The notes under the pieces are model-generated. The model did no database searches, was not told where the DNA came from, and was given only the letters and a program-made list of their open reading frames with translations. Of a DNA stretch of 64,000 nucleotides, positions 8,406 through 16,596 are shown one piece after another. The DNA lies in NCBI RefSeq assembly GCF_042945595.1, contig NZ_CP168493.1:3658001-3722000 (forward strand), written 5' to 3'. Both the position numbers and the translations under genes were made by a program. The stretch's first letter is position 1, and the number at the start of each line of letters is the position of its first letter. The DNA comes from Psychrobacillus sp042945595. Lineage in GTDB: Bacteria > Bacillota > Bacilli > Bacillales_A > Planococcaceae.

Positions 8406-9359
8406 CTAATTGACCGCCACGCTTAGTGCATCGCGAACCCATGCATTATTTTCGTACGAAGATCGGCGTAAGTTCAGGCGTGCTTGTGAACGTGGTCCTC
8501 CGTTTTTAATAATTTTCTTGAATTCATTCCAATCCGGTTGTTTATACGACCATAGTTTACTTTCTTCGTCGAAATGGAGAGTGGAATCCGGAATTGTCAA
8601 TCCAAGTGATAAAATACGTGGAATGTATTTGTCAAAAAAGATTTGCCTGAAGTCTTCGTTTGTTTTCGTTCGAATTTTATATTTAATCGTTAAGTCTTGT
8701 TTCGAAGAACCTGTCGTTTCTTTGCTTGCAGGTCCAAAAAACATGAGAAGGGCTTCCCACCAACGATTCAGAGATTCTTGAATCATCGCTTTTTGCTCAT
8801 CTGTTCCTTCTGCAAGCGCCATGATGATCGATTCGCCATGCTGTGCATGAAACACTTCTTCTGCACATATGCGCTGTAGCGCTCTCGCGTATGGTCCGTA
8901 TGAAGCACCAAGCATATTGGTTTGTGTAATAATAGCCGCTCCATCAACGAGCCAACCTATGATTCCTGCATCCGCCCATGTTTTTGTTTCCATATGGAAA
9001 ACATTATGGAATTTTAAATCACCTTTGAATAGATCCTGCATTAAATCCCCACGATTTTTTCCATACGGTAAAAGTAAGTCTTCCGTTACGCGTAGAAGTA
9101 ACTGACCGTGACCCATTTCATCCTGCACCTTTGCCATAATGCCAAGCTTTCGAGAAAGGGAAGGAGCTTTAGGCACCCATTCCTTCTCAGGTAGCGCTCC
9201 CATTATTTCACTTATCCCGTGCATGGAAATCAATTTAATTAATGTGATCCTGTATTCTTCCGGCATCCAGTCATCGGCTTCAATCTTGTCGCCAGCTTCA
9301 ATACGCTGCATGAAATGAGCCATATGTGCTTCTTCCGAAAAATTGTGTACACTCGACAT
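8406..9359 (-). CDS. paaA: PaaA, catalytic di-iron epoxidase subunit
   Basis: The 317-residue ferritin-like protein carries two di-iron E-x-x-H motifs, QDEMGHGQLL in the first half and EEVFHAQHGES in the second, and ends with SSYENNAWVRDALSVAVN. PaaA inserts oxygen into phenylacetyl-CoA to give the 1,2-epoxide in the cytoplasm, using electrons from a reductase. It is the first gene after the promoter/operator at 9416-9452, with AAGGGGGG before the ATG. All ligand motifs look intact. Confidence 0.95.
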   Translation of the reverse strand: MSSVHNFSEEAHMAHFMQRIEAGDKIEADDWMPEEYRITLIKLISMHGISEIMGALPEKEWVPKAPSLSRKLGIMAKVQDEMGHGQLLLRVTEDLLLPYGKNRGDLMQDLFKGDLKFHNVFHMETKTWADAGIIGWLVDGAAIITQTNMLGASYGPYARALQRICAEEVFHAQHGESIIMALAEGTDEQKAMIQESLNRWWEALLMFFGPASKETTGSSKQDLTIKYKIRTKTNEDFRQIFFDKYIPRILSLGLTIPDSTLHFDEESKLWSYKQPDWNEFKKIIKNGGPRSQARLNLRRSSYENNAWVRDALSVAVN

Positions 9360-9415
9360 ATGTAATCCCCCCTTTATTTAAGTTATGCGTCGTTGTTACG
9401 TAGTATAACATTTTC

Positions 9416-9452
9416 ATAACGTCATTATATTATGACGTTATATAAGTTGCAA
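9416..9452 (-). promoter_or_regulatory. paaA promoter with overlapping palindromic operator
   Basis: On the minus strand TTGCAA (9447-9452) and TATAAT (9424-9429) are separated by exactly 17 bases, a near-consensus sigma-A promoter with its start predicted near 9417. A perfect inverted repeat ATAACGTCAT / ATGACGTTAT (9416-9425 and 9432-9441, six-base spacer) covers the -10 and most of the spacer, a position expected for a repressor. A TetR-type PaaR or another phenylacetyl-CoA-responsive repressor is the natural candidate, but no such gene is in the window. Confidence 0.8.
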
Positions 9453-9482
9453 GTTAATTCTGATAATTTAAAAGAAATTACT

Positions 9483-9722
9483 TTATACCGCTTCCTTTAT
9501 TATTGGCTCGTTTGCCATTTTAATAGATTCTGTTGGGCATCCTTCAAGCGCATCTTCCAAATCGTCATGTAAATCTTCCGGTATTTCAGCAGTCCCTAAA
9601 TTATTATCCAGAATTACATATGCAAGTCCTTCATCATCATAATCAAAGATCTCGGGTGCACTCGCCCCACAAGCTCCACATGCAATGCAAGTTTCCTGAT
9701 CAACAATTGTAAACTTAGGCAT
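9483..9722 (-). CDS. 4Fe-4S ferredoxin
   Basis: This 79-residue acidic ferredoxin has Cys12, Cys15 and Cys18 in CIACGAC and a distal Cys62 in EGCPTES, which together bind one [4Fe-4S] cluster as in Bacillus-type Fer. It lies 21 bases downstream of a ferredoxin reductase gene and just upstream of the paaA promoter. The context suggests that it carries electrons to the PaaABC epoxidase; a general housekeeping role is the alternative. AAAGGAAG precedes the ATG. Confidence 0.92.
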   Translation of the reverse strand: MPKFTIVDQETCIACGACGASAPEIFDYDDEGLAYVILDNNLGTAEIPEDLHDDLEDALEGCPTESIKMANEPIIKEAV

Positions 9723-9743
9723 AATATACTTCCTTTCTTCTTT

Positions 9744-10766
9744 TTAGTAGACTTTTTCAGTTTCTTTCTCAAGTTTATCCATAACACTTGTGCTGTGAAT
9801 CGGCTGTACTTTTGATGATGGATCAATATATACCTTTGCATTACTAATCGCTGTTGGTGCTTCGCCAAATCCACTTGCGATCAACTTTACTTTTCCTTCA
9901 TATGTGCAAATATCACCGGCAGCATATATTCCCGGAATATTCGTTTCCATTTTTGAATTGACGACAATGCTGTTTTTCTCCAAATTAAATCCCCAATTTT
10001 TGATTGGACCAAGAGAAGATACGAAACCATAATTGACAATAACATCGTCCACTGCAATGACCTTTGTTTCTGTACCTTTTACTTCGTTTAACACGACATG
10101 CGTAATTTTTTCTTCTCCCATAAATTCCGTGGGAACGAATGGAGTCAGTACATCGACAGTAGAAGCCATCAACATTTCCACTGTATGTTCATGAGCGCGG
10201 AATTTATCACGGCGATGTGCCAACGTTACTTTTTCCGCAACCGATTCCAACATAAGAGCCCAATCCACTGCAGAATCTCCACCACCAAATAGCTGCACTT
10301 TTTTCCCAGCAAATTGCTGTAAATCATTGATAAAATAATGCAAATTGCTTTCTTCGAAACTAGCAGCATTTGCAAGATCTAGCTTCTTCGGTTGGAATGC
10401 ACCATTTCCAGCAGTAATAATGATTGTTTTAGTAAAATGGGATTCTTTATTCGTAGTGAGTTTAAAAATACTGTTTGGCTTTTTTTCTATCACTTCCACC
10501 GCTTCATTTAAACAAACTGTTTGTTCAAATTGGGTCATTTGTTCTTTTAATCTATCGACAAGTTGTTGTGCTGTTATTTTTGGGAAACCTGCAACATCGT
10601 AAATATACTTTTCTGGATATAATGCCGATAATTGTCCTCCAAGTTGCGGGAGGCTTTCGATAACTTTGCAAGACATATTTCGAAGACCAGCATAAAAAGC
10701 AGTGAATAAACCTACTGGACCTCCTCCGATAATAGTTACGTCAAAAACTTCTTCAGTGTGAGACAA
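9744..10766 (-). CDS. Ferredoxin--NADP reductase, thioredoxin-reductase-like
   Basis: The 340-residue flavoprotein has FAD-binding GGGPVGLFTAFYAG, the nucleotide-binding GGGDSAVDWALML, and the C-terminal AAGDICTYEGKVKLIASGFGEAPTA typical of YumC-type ferredoxin reductases. It lacks the CxxC redox pair of true thioredoxin reductase. It should pass electrons from NADPH to ferredoxin. Translation starts at a TTG eight bases after AGGAGG. It sits between paaK and the ferredoxin gene, so a dedicated electron chain for phenylacetyl-CoA epoxidation is likely. Confidence 0.9.
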   Translation of the reverse strand: MSHTEEVFDVTIIGGGPVGLFTAFYAGLRNMSCKVIESLPQLGGQLSALYPEKYIYDVAGFPKITAQQLVDRLKEQMTQFEQTVCLNEAVEVIEKKPNSIFKLTTNKESHFTKTIIITAGNGAFQPKKLDLANAASFEESNLHYFINDLQQFAGKKVQLFGGGDSAVDWALMLESVAEKVTLAHRRDKFRAHEHTVEMLMASTVDVLTPFVPTEFMGEEKITHVVLNEVKGTETKVIAVDDVIVNYGFVSSLGPIKNWGFNLEKNSIVVNSKMETNIPGIYAAGDICTYEGKVKLIASGFGEAPTAISNAKVYIDPSSKVQPIHSTSVMDKLEKETEKVY

Positions 10767-10791
10767 ATTCAGTTCCTCCTTCTAAATGGAC

Positions 10792-12120
10792 TTACACTCT
10801 AATGACCTTTTTATCTCTGTTATCTACAACGCGAATCGCTTTTCCTTCTGATCTTGGTATCGTCTTAGGGCAATTGAATACGATATCCATCGAAACTAAA
10901 CAGGTCGATTTTATCAAACTCTGAACTTTTCTTTTCAATTGAATTACCCGCGAATCGCTCAAATCACCAGCAATTGTTTCATATAAAATGCTATCAATTT
11001 CTACATGGAGCTCCGCGCTGTCCATCGAGTCTTTTCTTATTAAATGAATTTGATAATGTGGCACTAAATTTTCTACCTGTAAAAGAACCCGTTCTACTTC
11101 CGACGGGAAGACATTTACCCCGCGAATAATCATCATGTCATCTGTGCGGCCTTTCACTCTCGACATTCTCGTTGTGGTTCTGCCGCATTTGCACTTCTCA
11201 CGTGTGATGGATGAGATATCACCTGTGCGATATCGAATAATTGGGAGGGCTTCCTTTGTTAAACTTGTAAAAACTAGTTCCCCTTCTTCCCCATCAGCAA
11301 CAGGTTCTAGCGTTTCAGGATTAATCACTTCAATGTAAAAGTGATCTTCCTGCACATGTAAGCCATTTTGTGCTTCGTGACATTCAACGGAGACACCTGG
11401 TCCAATGATTTCGCTCAATCCATATATATCAATTGCTTTCAAATCGAACGTTTGCTCAAGTTTCTCTCGCATTCCTTCTGACCAAGGCTCAGCTCCGAAA
11501 ATTCCATATTCCATGGAAGACTGCCTTGGATCAATTCCTCTATCCTTCATTTTCTCTGCTATATTCAACATATAAGAAGGCGTTCCACATATACCCCTCG
11601 GTTTAAAATCTTCCATCAACGTAATTTGTCTTTCTGTGTTTCCTCCTGACATAGGTACAACCGCTGCTCCAAGTACTTCTGCACCGTAATGAAGTCCGAT
11701 TCCTCCTGTAAACAAACCGTAGCCGTACGCATTATGGAAAATATCCGACTTTTTACCACCTGCAGCCACAATTGAACGTGCTACAACTTCAGCCCACATC
11801 TCTATATCTTTTGCTGTATATCCAACAACTGTCGGTTTTCCACTTGTTCCAGAAGATGCATGAATTCGTACAATCTCTTCTTGTGGTACGGCGAATAAAC
11901 CAAATGGATATTGATCCCGCAAGTCCTGTTTTTTCGTAAATGGTAGTTTCGAAAGATCCTCTAAACTTTGAATAGTGTCCGGAGTAATCCCAAGTTCTTC
12001 GAATTTCTTACGATAAAATGCCACATGCTCATAAACGTTCCTAACCGTATTGCGAAGCCCTTCAAACTGAAGAGTTTCCATTTCATTGCGCGTCATCGTT
12101 TCTACTTGTGGATTATACAA
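10792..12120 (-). CDS. paaK: Phenylacetate--CoA ligase (PaaK)
   Basis: The 442-residue adenylate-forming enzyme has the nucleotide loop SSGTSGKPTVVGYT, YGLSEIIGPGVS, and the GRTDDMMIIRGVNVFPSEVE hinge followed by the small C-terminal domain found in PaaK. It activates phenylacetate to phenylacetyl-CoA at the expense of ATP, the first step of the pathway. The start is TTG, eight bases after GAGGAGG; an upstream ATG is out of frame and quickly stopped. It appears to lead an operon with the reductase and ferredoxin genes. Confidence 0.95.
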   Translation of the reverse strand: MYNPQVETMTRNEMETLQFEGLRNTVRNVYEHVAFYRKKFEELGITPDTIQSLEDLSKLPFTKKQDLRDQYPFGLFAVPQEEIVRIHASSGTSGKPTVVGYTAKDIEMWAEVVARSIVAAGGKKSDIFHNAYGYGLFTGGIGLHYGAEVLGAAVVPMSGGNTERQITLMEDFKPRGICGTPSYMLNIAEKMKDRGIDPRQSSMEYGIFGAEPWSEGMREKLEQTFDLKAIDIYGLSEIIGPGVSVECHEAQNGLHVQEDHFYIEVINPETLEPVADGEEGELVFTSLTKEALPIIRYRTGDISSITREKCKCGRTTTRMSRVKGRTDDMMIIRGVNVFPSEVERVLLQVENLVPHYQIHLIRKDSMDSAELHVEIDSILYETIAGDLSDSRVIQLKRKVQSLIKSTCLVSMDIVFNCPKTIPRSEGKAIRVVDNRDKKVIRV

Positions 12121-12204
12121 ACATCATTCCTCCTCAAATTAAATAATATAAATCTATATATAACACTTAAAGAACGACGGTATAATAATCAGTAATATGA
12201 TATT

Positions 12205-12233
12205 AGATTAATAGTTAGAAACCTATAAGTCAA
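12205..12233 (-). promoter_or_regulatory. Possible paaK promoter
   Basis: TTGACT (12228-12233) and TAATCT (12205-12210) lie 17 bases apart upstream of paaK on the minus strand. The -35 is good but the -10 is weak, so this is only a candidate. The paaA-type palindrome is not seen here. Confidence 0.35.
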
Positions 12234-12319
12234 CACAAAATTCCGAAAATTCTAAGATTAAAATTTCTACATTAGACATAATAATAGCTATTCACTCTCA
12301 GAAGTATTTTTACAATATT

Positions 12320-12353
12320 AAACACCTCTCCACTTAACAGCAGAGAGGTGTTT
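12320..12353 (-). terminator. Terminator-like hairpin after dinB-family gene
   Basis: The 11-base arms AAACACCTCTC and GAGAGGTGTTT enclose a 12-base loop, about 75 bases downstream of the DinB-family stop codon. Neither side has a long T-run, so the strand is assigned from gene context. Confidence 0.55.
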
Positions 12354-12428
12354 GAATTGTTTCTATTCATTTGTGGTGAGTACACTGAATTATTTCTTTA
12401 CAATAGATCAATTTATTTTTCCGTTCGC

Positions 12429-12899
12429 CTATTGCATTTCTCTTGTCGGACCCATAACGCCAGGTACTGTTAGGCCTGCTTGACGTAGTAATACTGTCAT
12501 TTGTCCACGGTGATGTGTTTGATGGTCAATTAAGCCTCGCAAAAATTTCCCGCGCGCTATTGGCCCTGTAAAACCAGAGATTTCTTCCAGTAGCATTTCA
12601 TCTGTCAACTTAGCCGCCTCTGTTTTATATGCATCTACAGCCTTTTCATAAGCCTTTACAATTTCTGATACATCTGTTGGCATTGCCTGATCTCGTCCAG
12701 GTCCAGGAATTTGTAAGCCTGCAAAATGACCAAACGCTCCTGCAGAACCAACTAAATGCCAAGCTAACCAACCAAGCGTATTATGTCCTTCAACAATTGA
12801 TTGGTCTAACTTATCGTTTGTCATCGCTTTGAAAGCATTTAATGTTCCTTCTGCCGAGGTTGTCCAATCTTCTATAAAATCTTCTACTTTACGGTACAC
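12429..12899 (-). CDS. DinB-family (YfiT-like) protein
   Basis: This protein of 156 residues belongs to the four-helix DinB superfamily. Conserved metal-site histidines are visible in LAWHLVGSAGAFGHF and DHQTHHRGQM. Such proteins often act as thiol-dependent transferases or are of unknown function. The start chosen is the GTG at 12899, because AGGAGTGA lies just upstream; the in-frame extension to 13052 has no ribosome site and an un-family-like sequence. It is divergent from the aminopeptidase gene. Confidence 0.8.
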   Translation of the reverse strand: MYRKVEDFIEDWTTSAEGTLNAFKAMTNDKLDQSIVEGHNTLGWLAWHLVGSAGAFGHFAGLQIPGPGRDQAMPTDVSEIVKAYEKAVDAYKTEAAKLTDEMLLEEISGFTGPIARGKFLRGLIDHQTHHRGQMTVLLRQAGLTVPGVMGPTREMQ

Positions 12900-13070
12900 A
12901 CTTATCACTCCTGTTTTTAAATAGATTCTCCTCTCTATCATAGCTATTGGGTATATTAGGTGCAACTTATGGACAAGAAAACTATCAGAAATTTTTCTTT
13001 GTTTTGTAAACATGTTTCCGTTTAAGCATGCTAAAATAGTTAATGATGACAAAGTATTGGAGGAATAATT

Positions 13071-14312
13071 ATGTTAGCTAACTTTGAAGAGAATTTACAA
13101 AAATATGCAAAACTATTAGTTGCAAAAGGAATCAATGTTCAACCAGGTGATTGGGTAAAAATGACCATTACGGTCGATCAAGCTAAATTAGCACAATTAA
13201 TCACGAAAGAAGCTTATAATTTGGGAGCTGAAAAGGTTATTATCAAATGGTCCGATGATGAAATAAGCAAACTACATTATTTACACCAACCTATAGAAGT
13301 GTTAACCGACATTCCTGATTACGAAATTCAAGAATCCGAAGACCATGTATTAAATCATAGCGTAAGCCGCCTTTCTATCGTGTCAAGTGATCCAGGCTTA
13401 CTAAATGAAGTTGATCCTGCTAAAATTGCTGCTTACCAAAATGTAGCTGGAAAGGCGTTCCAAGCACAACGCAAGGCAACTCAAAATGATGATCTAAAAT
13501 GGACTGTTGCAGGGGCAGCTGGAGCTGGCTGGGCTGCACAAGTATTCCCTCACTTAGCAACTTCTGAAGAACAAGTCGATGCCCTATGGGACCAAATCTT
13601 CAAATCAAGTCGTGTGTATACAGTTGATCCAATTGCTGCTTGGGATGAACATAAGAAAATTTTAAATGAAAAAGCAGCAAAATTGAATGAAATGCAGTTC
13701 GACGCATTACACTACACTGCACCAGGCACGGATTTAACTCTAGGTTTACCAAAGAACCATATTTGGGCTTGTGCTGAAAGTTATAATCCTAAAGGGGAAG
13801 AATTCATTGCCAACATGCCTACGGAGGAAGTCTTCACTGCTCCTGATACACATCGCATGGAAGGTGTCGTACGAAGCACAAAACCACTAAGCTATGCTGG
13901 TACGCTAATTGAAGGCATTGAAGTGCACTTTAAAGACGGTAAAATCGTGGACATTTCTGCTGAAAAAGGCGATGAAACCATTAAAAAATTGGTGTATGAC
14001 AATGAAGGTGCAACTGGTTTGGGTGAAGTAGCGCTTGTTCCAGATCCATCTCCTATTTCTCAATCGGGTATTACCTTCTTTACGACACTTTTTGATGAGA
14101 ATGCATCTAATCACTTAGCAATCGGCTCAGCTTACCCTACTACGATTCAAGGCGGCACGAAAATGAGTCAAGAAGAGTTATTAAAGAATGGTATGAACAC
14201 CTCCACTGTTCATGTAGACTTCATGATTGGGTCTGACAAAATGGATATTGATGGCATCAAACAAGATGGCACCATCGTTCCAATTTTCCGTAATGGAGAC
14301 TGGGCATTTTAA
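13071..14312 (+). CDS. M29-family metallo-aminopeptidase (AmpS-like)
   Basis: The 413-residue protein matches M29 aminopeptidases (AmpS, aminopeptidase II/T). Predicted metal ligands are Glu in MPTEEVFTAPD, Glu in GLGEVALVPD, His in ASNHLAIGSAYP, and His and Asp in HVDFMIGSD. It releases N-terminal amino acids from peptides in the cytoplasm. GGAGG precedes the ATG by seven bases. It is a single gene followed by a strong terminator. Confidence 0.9.
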   Translation: MLANFEENLQKYAKLLVAKGINVQPGDWVKMTITVDQAKLAQLITKEAYNLGAEKVIIKWSDDEISKLHYLHQPIEVLTDIPDYEIQESEDHVLNHSVSRLSIVSSDPGLLNEVDPAKIAAYQNVAGKAFQAQRKATQNDDLKWTVAGAAGAGWAAQVFPHLATSEEQVDALWDQIFKSSRVYTVDPIAAWDEHKKILNEKAAKLNEMQFDALHYTAPGTDLTLGLPKNHIWACAESYNPKGEEFIANMPTEEVFTAPDTHRMEGVVRSTKPLSYAGTLIEGIEVHFKDGKIVDISAEKGDETIKKLVYDNEGATGLGEVALVPDPSPISQSGITFFTTLFDENASNHLAIGSAYPTTIQGGTKMSQEELLKNGMNTSTVHVDFMIGSDKMDIDGIKQDGTIVPIFRNGDWAF

Positions 14313-14344
14313 ACGTTCTTTCATGAGATTATTTATTTCCAAAA

Positions 14345-14397
14345 GTCCGAGGGATAAAGCTTTGTTTTTTGAAGCTATCTCCTTGGTCTTTTTTTTT
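14345..14397 (+). terminator. Rho-independent terminator after ampS-like gene
   Basis: A long stem (CCGAGGGATAAAGCTT with AAGCTATCTCCTTGG) is followed by about ten T residues. Its stem and loop strongly resemble the terminator at 20893-20944. Confidence 0.9.
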
Positions 14398-14406
14398 TAT
14401 TGTTTG

Positions 14407-14452
14407 GGACCAGGTTCTTAGTGAATTAGATTTGGAAGTGTTCCCTGTCATT
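14407..14452 (+). repeat. Dispersed hairpin repeat A, copy 1 (degenerate)
   Basis: ACCAGGTTCTTAGTGAATTAG followed by a diverged right arm resembles the better copies near 38023 and 39170. It overlaps the end of the YqhV-like gene. This is the weakest member of the family. Confidence 0.45.
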
Positions 14453-14714
14453 CCAACTTTAAACTAAAAAGTATAAGCAAAATTCCACTAAAGAGACAAA
14501 TCATTCTCGTTAATGAGATCTTTTCAGCTAAACCAAACAAAGCTATAGCTATCATAATGATTAAAACAGAAGTTCCGACTAAGACAAGTAGAGTGTTGAG
14601 ATATAAGACTTTTTCTAAATCATTAAATTTATACATCAACATGGCAGCTGTTAAGTCGACACTTCCTGAAATTATTCTTAGTAGAATGATGAATAGTAGC
14701 GCTTTTTCAATCAA
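14448..14714 (-). CDS. Small membrane protein, YqhV/DUF2619-like
   Basis: The 88-residue protein appears to have three membrane segments and an RIISGSVDLTAAMLMYKFNDLEKVLYLN stretch reminiscent of the YqhV (DUF2619) family. No biochemical function is known to me. The start is TTG with GGAGGG 11 bases upstream, slightly long spacing. In Bacillus subtilis yqhV lies by the spoIIIA genes; here it stands alone, between two units transcribed the other way. Confidence 0.6.
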   Translation of the reverse strand: MIEKALLFIILLRIISGSVDLTAAMLMYKFNDLEKVLYLNTLLVLVGTSVLIIMIAIALFGLAEKISLTRMICLFSGILLILFSLKLE

Positions 14715-14895
14715 TAGGAATATTTCCCTCCATTTGGTTTTCTAAATTATATGGATAGTTTTCCACTTCTAATAAAGAAAGTTGAGACTTAGTTAATGCG
14801 CACTATTACCTCGCTCTGCACTAATTCGTACAGGTCGTGAAGAGATAGCAAGGTGGTATCTTTCTAATAAAAGATGCATAGAATAATAATTATTA

Positions 14896-15030
14896 GAAAC
14901 CGGGTTACAAAAATACTCTAAAAGTAATTGAATTTTTAAAATATTAGATTACAGCTGAATATGTAAGCGTTTTATTTTATATATAACTCGTTAAAAGTGT
15001 GTTTTTTTATTCATCATCGAAACCGGTTTC
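14896..15030 (+). promoter_or_regulatory. Two LacI-type operators upstream of glucoside operon
   Basis: GAAACCGGTTTC (15019-15030) is a perfect 12-base palindrome of the LacI/GalR operator type, and GAAACCGGGTTAC (14896-14908) is an imperfect second copy about 120 bases upstream. The LacI-family gene of the same operon (18425) is the likely ligand-controlled binder. The distance would allow looping. The rest of 14745-15170 shows no gene that I can support. Confidence 0.65.
14962..14975 (+). promoter_or_regulatory. cre-like catabolite repression site
   Basis: TGTAAGCGTTTTAT matches the first 12 positions of the CcpA cre consensus TGWNANCGNTNWCA and misses the last two. The position, about 200 bases before a sugar-uptake operon, fits catabolite repression. 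Confidence 0.45.
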
Positions 15031-15170
15031 TATGGTGGTCCATAAGGAGGACGATATGCTAAAGATACATGATCCCACTTTAACAAATGGTTAATAAGTA
15101 GGGAGGAATCTCTATATTGATGGCAGTTTTACTTTATGAATCAATTATTCTATTACTAGGGGGATATTTA

Positions 15171-16463
15171 ATGAAATTAAAAAAATGGCTGTTCGTATGT
15201 TTTTCAATTTTTTTAGCATTACTCATTACTGCATGTTCTTCTGATAAGACATCGAATACTTCCGAAGAAAGTGGGAGTAAAGAGGAGCAAATCACATTAA
15301 ACTTTTGGATGTTTGGCGCTACTGGTTATGAAGAATTGGCCAAGGAGTATGAAAAAGAACATCAAAACATCAAAATAAAAATAAAAACGTCCGAAACGGC
15401 AGATCATCATAATAATCTATTTACTGCGCTATCCGCCGGATCTGGTGCACCTGACATTGCTACACTTGAAGTCGATCAGTTAGATCGGTTCCGCGATGCT
15501 CAAGATCGTTTCGTCAATTTATATGATATGAAAGCCGATGAAGTAAAAAATCAATACTTAGATTGGAAATGGAAAATTGCCGAGAACGATGATGGAAAAT
15601 TCTTGATGGGACTTCCTACCGACATTGGACCAAAAGGGTTGTATTACCGTATCGACGTGTTCGAAGCAGCCGGTTTACCAACAAAACCTGATGAAGTTTC
15701 AGCACTTATTACGACTCCTGAGCAATTCAAGCAAGCTGCCTTACAAATTAAAGAAAAAACAGGAAAACCAATGGTGGCGAGTATGGAAATGATGTACCGA
15801 GCTCAATTGGATGCTCTTGAGAAAAGCTATTTTGATAAAGAAGGAAATTTACTAATTGAACAACCTGGAAATGGTGTAAAAAAGGCATATGATTTAGCTG
15901 TTGACATGAATAAGCTTGGTGTAGTTGGCAATTTTGCAATGTGGTCACCTGAATGGGCAAACGCAGTCAATGACGGTAGCTTTGCAGTGGAATTAGGAGC
16001 TGCTTGGTTAAAAGGCTGGATGGAAGGAAATGCACCTGATGCAGTTGGAAAATTTAGAGTAGCAACATTGCCAAAAGAATATAGCGGAAACTGGGGTGGT
16101 TCTTATATTGCTATTCCTAAGGAAACAAAGCACGCGCAAGAAGCATATGATTTTATAAAATGGCTTGTTTCCCCTGAAAATCAATTGAAATCATTTAAGA
16201 GCAATGGGTTATTCCCGTCTTCTCCTGTCGTTTACGATATGCCTGAATTTAAAGAAGCTAGCGACGAGTTTTTTGGAGGCCAATCAACACAAACAGTCTT
16301 TGCCCTATCTGCACAAAAAATTGGAATGGTTTATAAAGGGAAAGATTATACAAGTGTGCATGATGAAATCCTTGCTGCACTAGTCAATGTTCAAGGCGGA
16401 GCAGATTCAGAGGAAGAATGGCATGCAGCTATCAAGCGTATTAAAACTAAACTAAATCGCTGA
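15171..16463 (+). CDS. Sugar ABC transporter substrate-binding lipoprotein
   Basis: The 430-residue family 1 solute-binding protein has a lipoprotein signal peptide (MKLKKWLF, a hydrophobic stretch, and the lipobox LITAC with Cys near residue 21) followed by NFWMFGATGYEELAKEYE. It would be anchored outside the membrane and deliver an oligosaccharide to the permeases downstream. The beta-glucosidase at the end of the cluster points to cellobiose or another beta-glucoside. The ATG at 15171 is preferred because AGGGGG precedes it and the signal peptide starts there. Confidence 0.9.
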   Translation: MKLKKWLFVCFSIFLALLITACSSDKTSNTSEESGSKEEQITLNFWMFGATGYEELAKEYEKEHQNIKIKIKTSETADHHNNLFTALSAGSGAPDIATLEVDQLDRFRDAQDRFVNLYDMKADEVKNQYLDWKWKIAENDDGKFLMGLPTDIGPKGLYYRIDVFEAAGLPTKPDEVSALITTPEQFKQAALQIKEKTGKPMVASMEMMYRAQLDALEKSYFDKEGNLLIEQPGNGVKKAYDLAVDMNKLGVVGNFAMWSPEWANAVNDGSFAVELGAAWLKGWMEGNAPDAVGKFRVATLPKEYSGNWGGSYIAIPKETKHAQEAYDFIKWLVSPENQLKSFKSNGLFPSSPVVYDMPEFKEASDEFFGGQSTQTVFALSAQKIGMVYKGKDYTSVHDEILAALVNVQGGADSEEEWHAAIKRIKTKLNR

Positions 16464-16516
16464 TTATACAAGTCGTGGCGACTTTATTCGGCCCGCCCGT
16501 TAATGCGGGATAAACA

Positions 16517-16574
16517 ATTCAGCGGTTGAGGAAACCGCTGAATGTATCTCGTATTTAGTGAAATTTCACTAAAT
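16517..16574 (+). promoter_or_regulatory. Two tandem hairpins between binding-protein and permease genes
   Basis: ATTCAGCGGTT/AACCGCTGAAT (five-base loop) and the perfect palindrome ATTTAGTGAAA/TTTCACTAAAT follow each other. Neither is followed by a T-run. In such operons hairpins at this place protect the abundant binding-protein mRNA and reduce read-through; that role is inference. Confidence 0.6.
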
Positions 16575-16596
16575 ATGGTTTAGAAGGAGTGATCGT

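Noticed and set aside
12900..13052. Longer DinB-family N-terminus
   Set aside because: No ribosome site at 13052 and the extension has no family similarity; AGGAGTGA marks the GTG at 12899.
14780..14895. Possible T-box-like or HTH-protein scrap (AGCAAGGTGGTATC; frame with RTGREEIARW)
   Set aside because: The AGGGTGGTACCGCG core of a T-box is not matched closely and no aminoacyl-tRNA-related gene follows; the short frame has no recognisable family.
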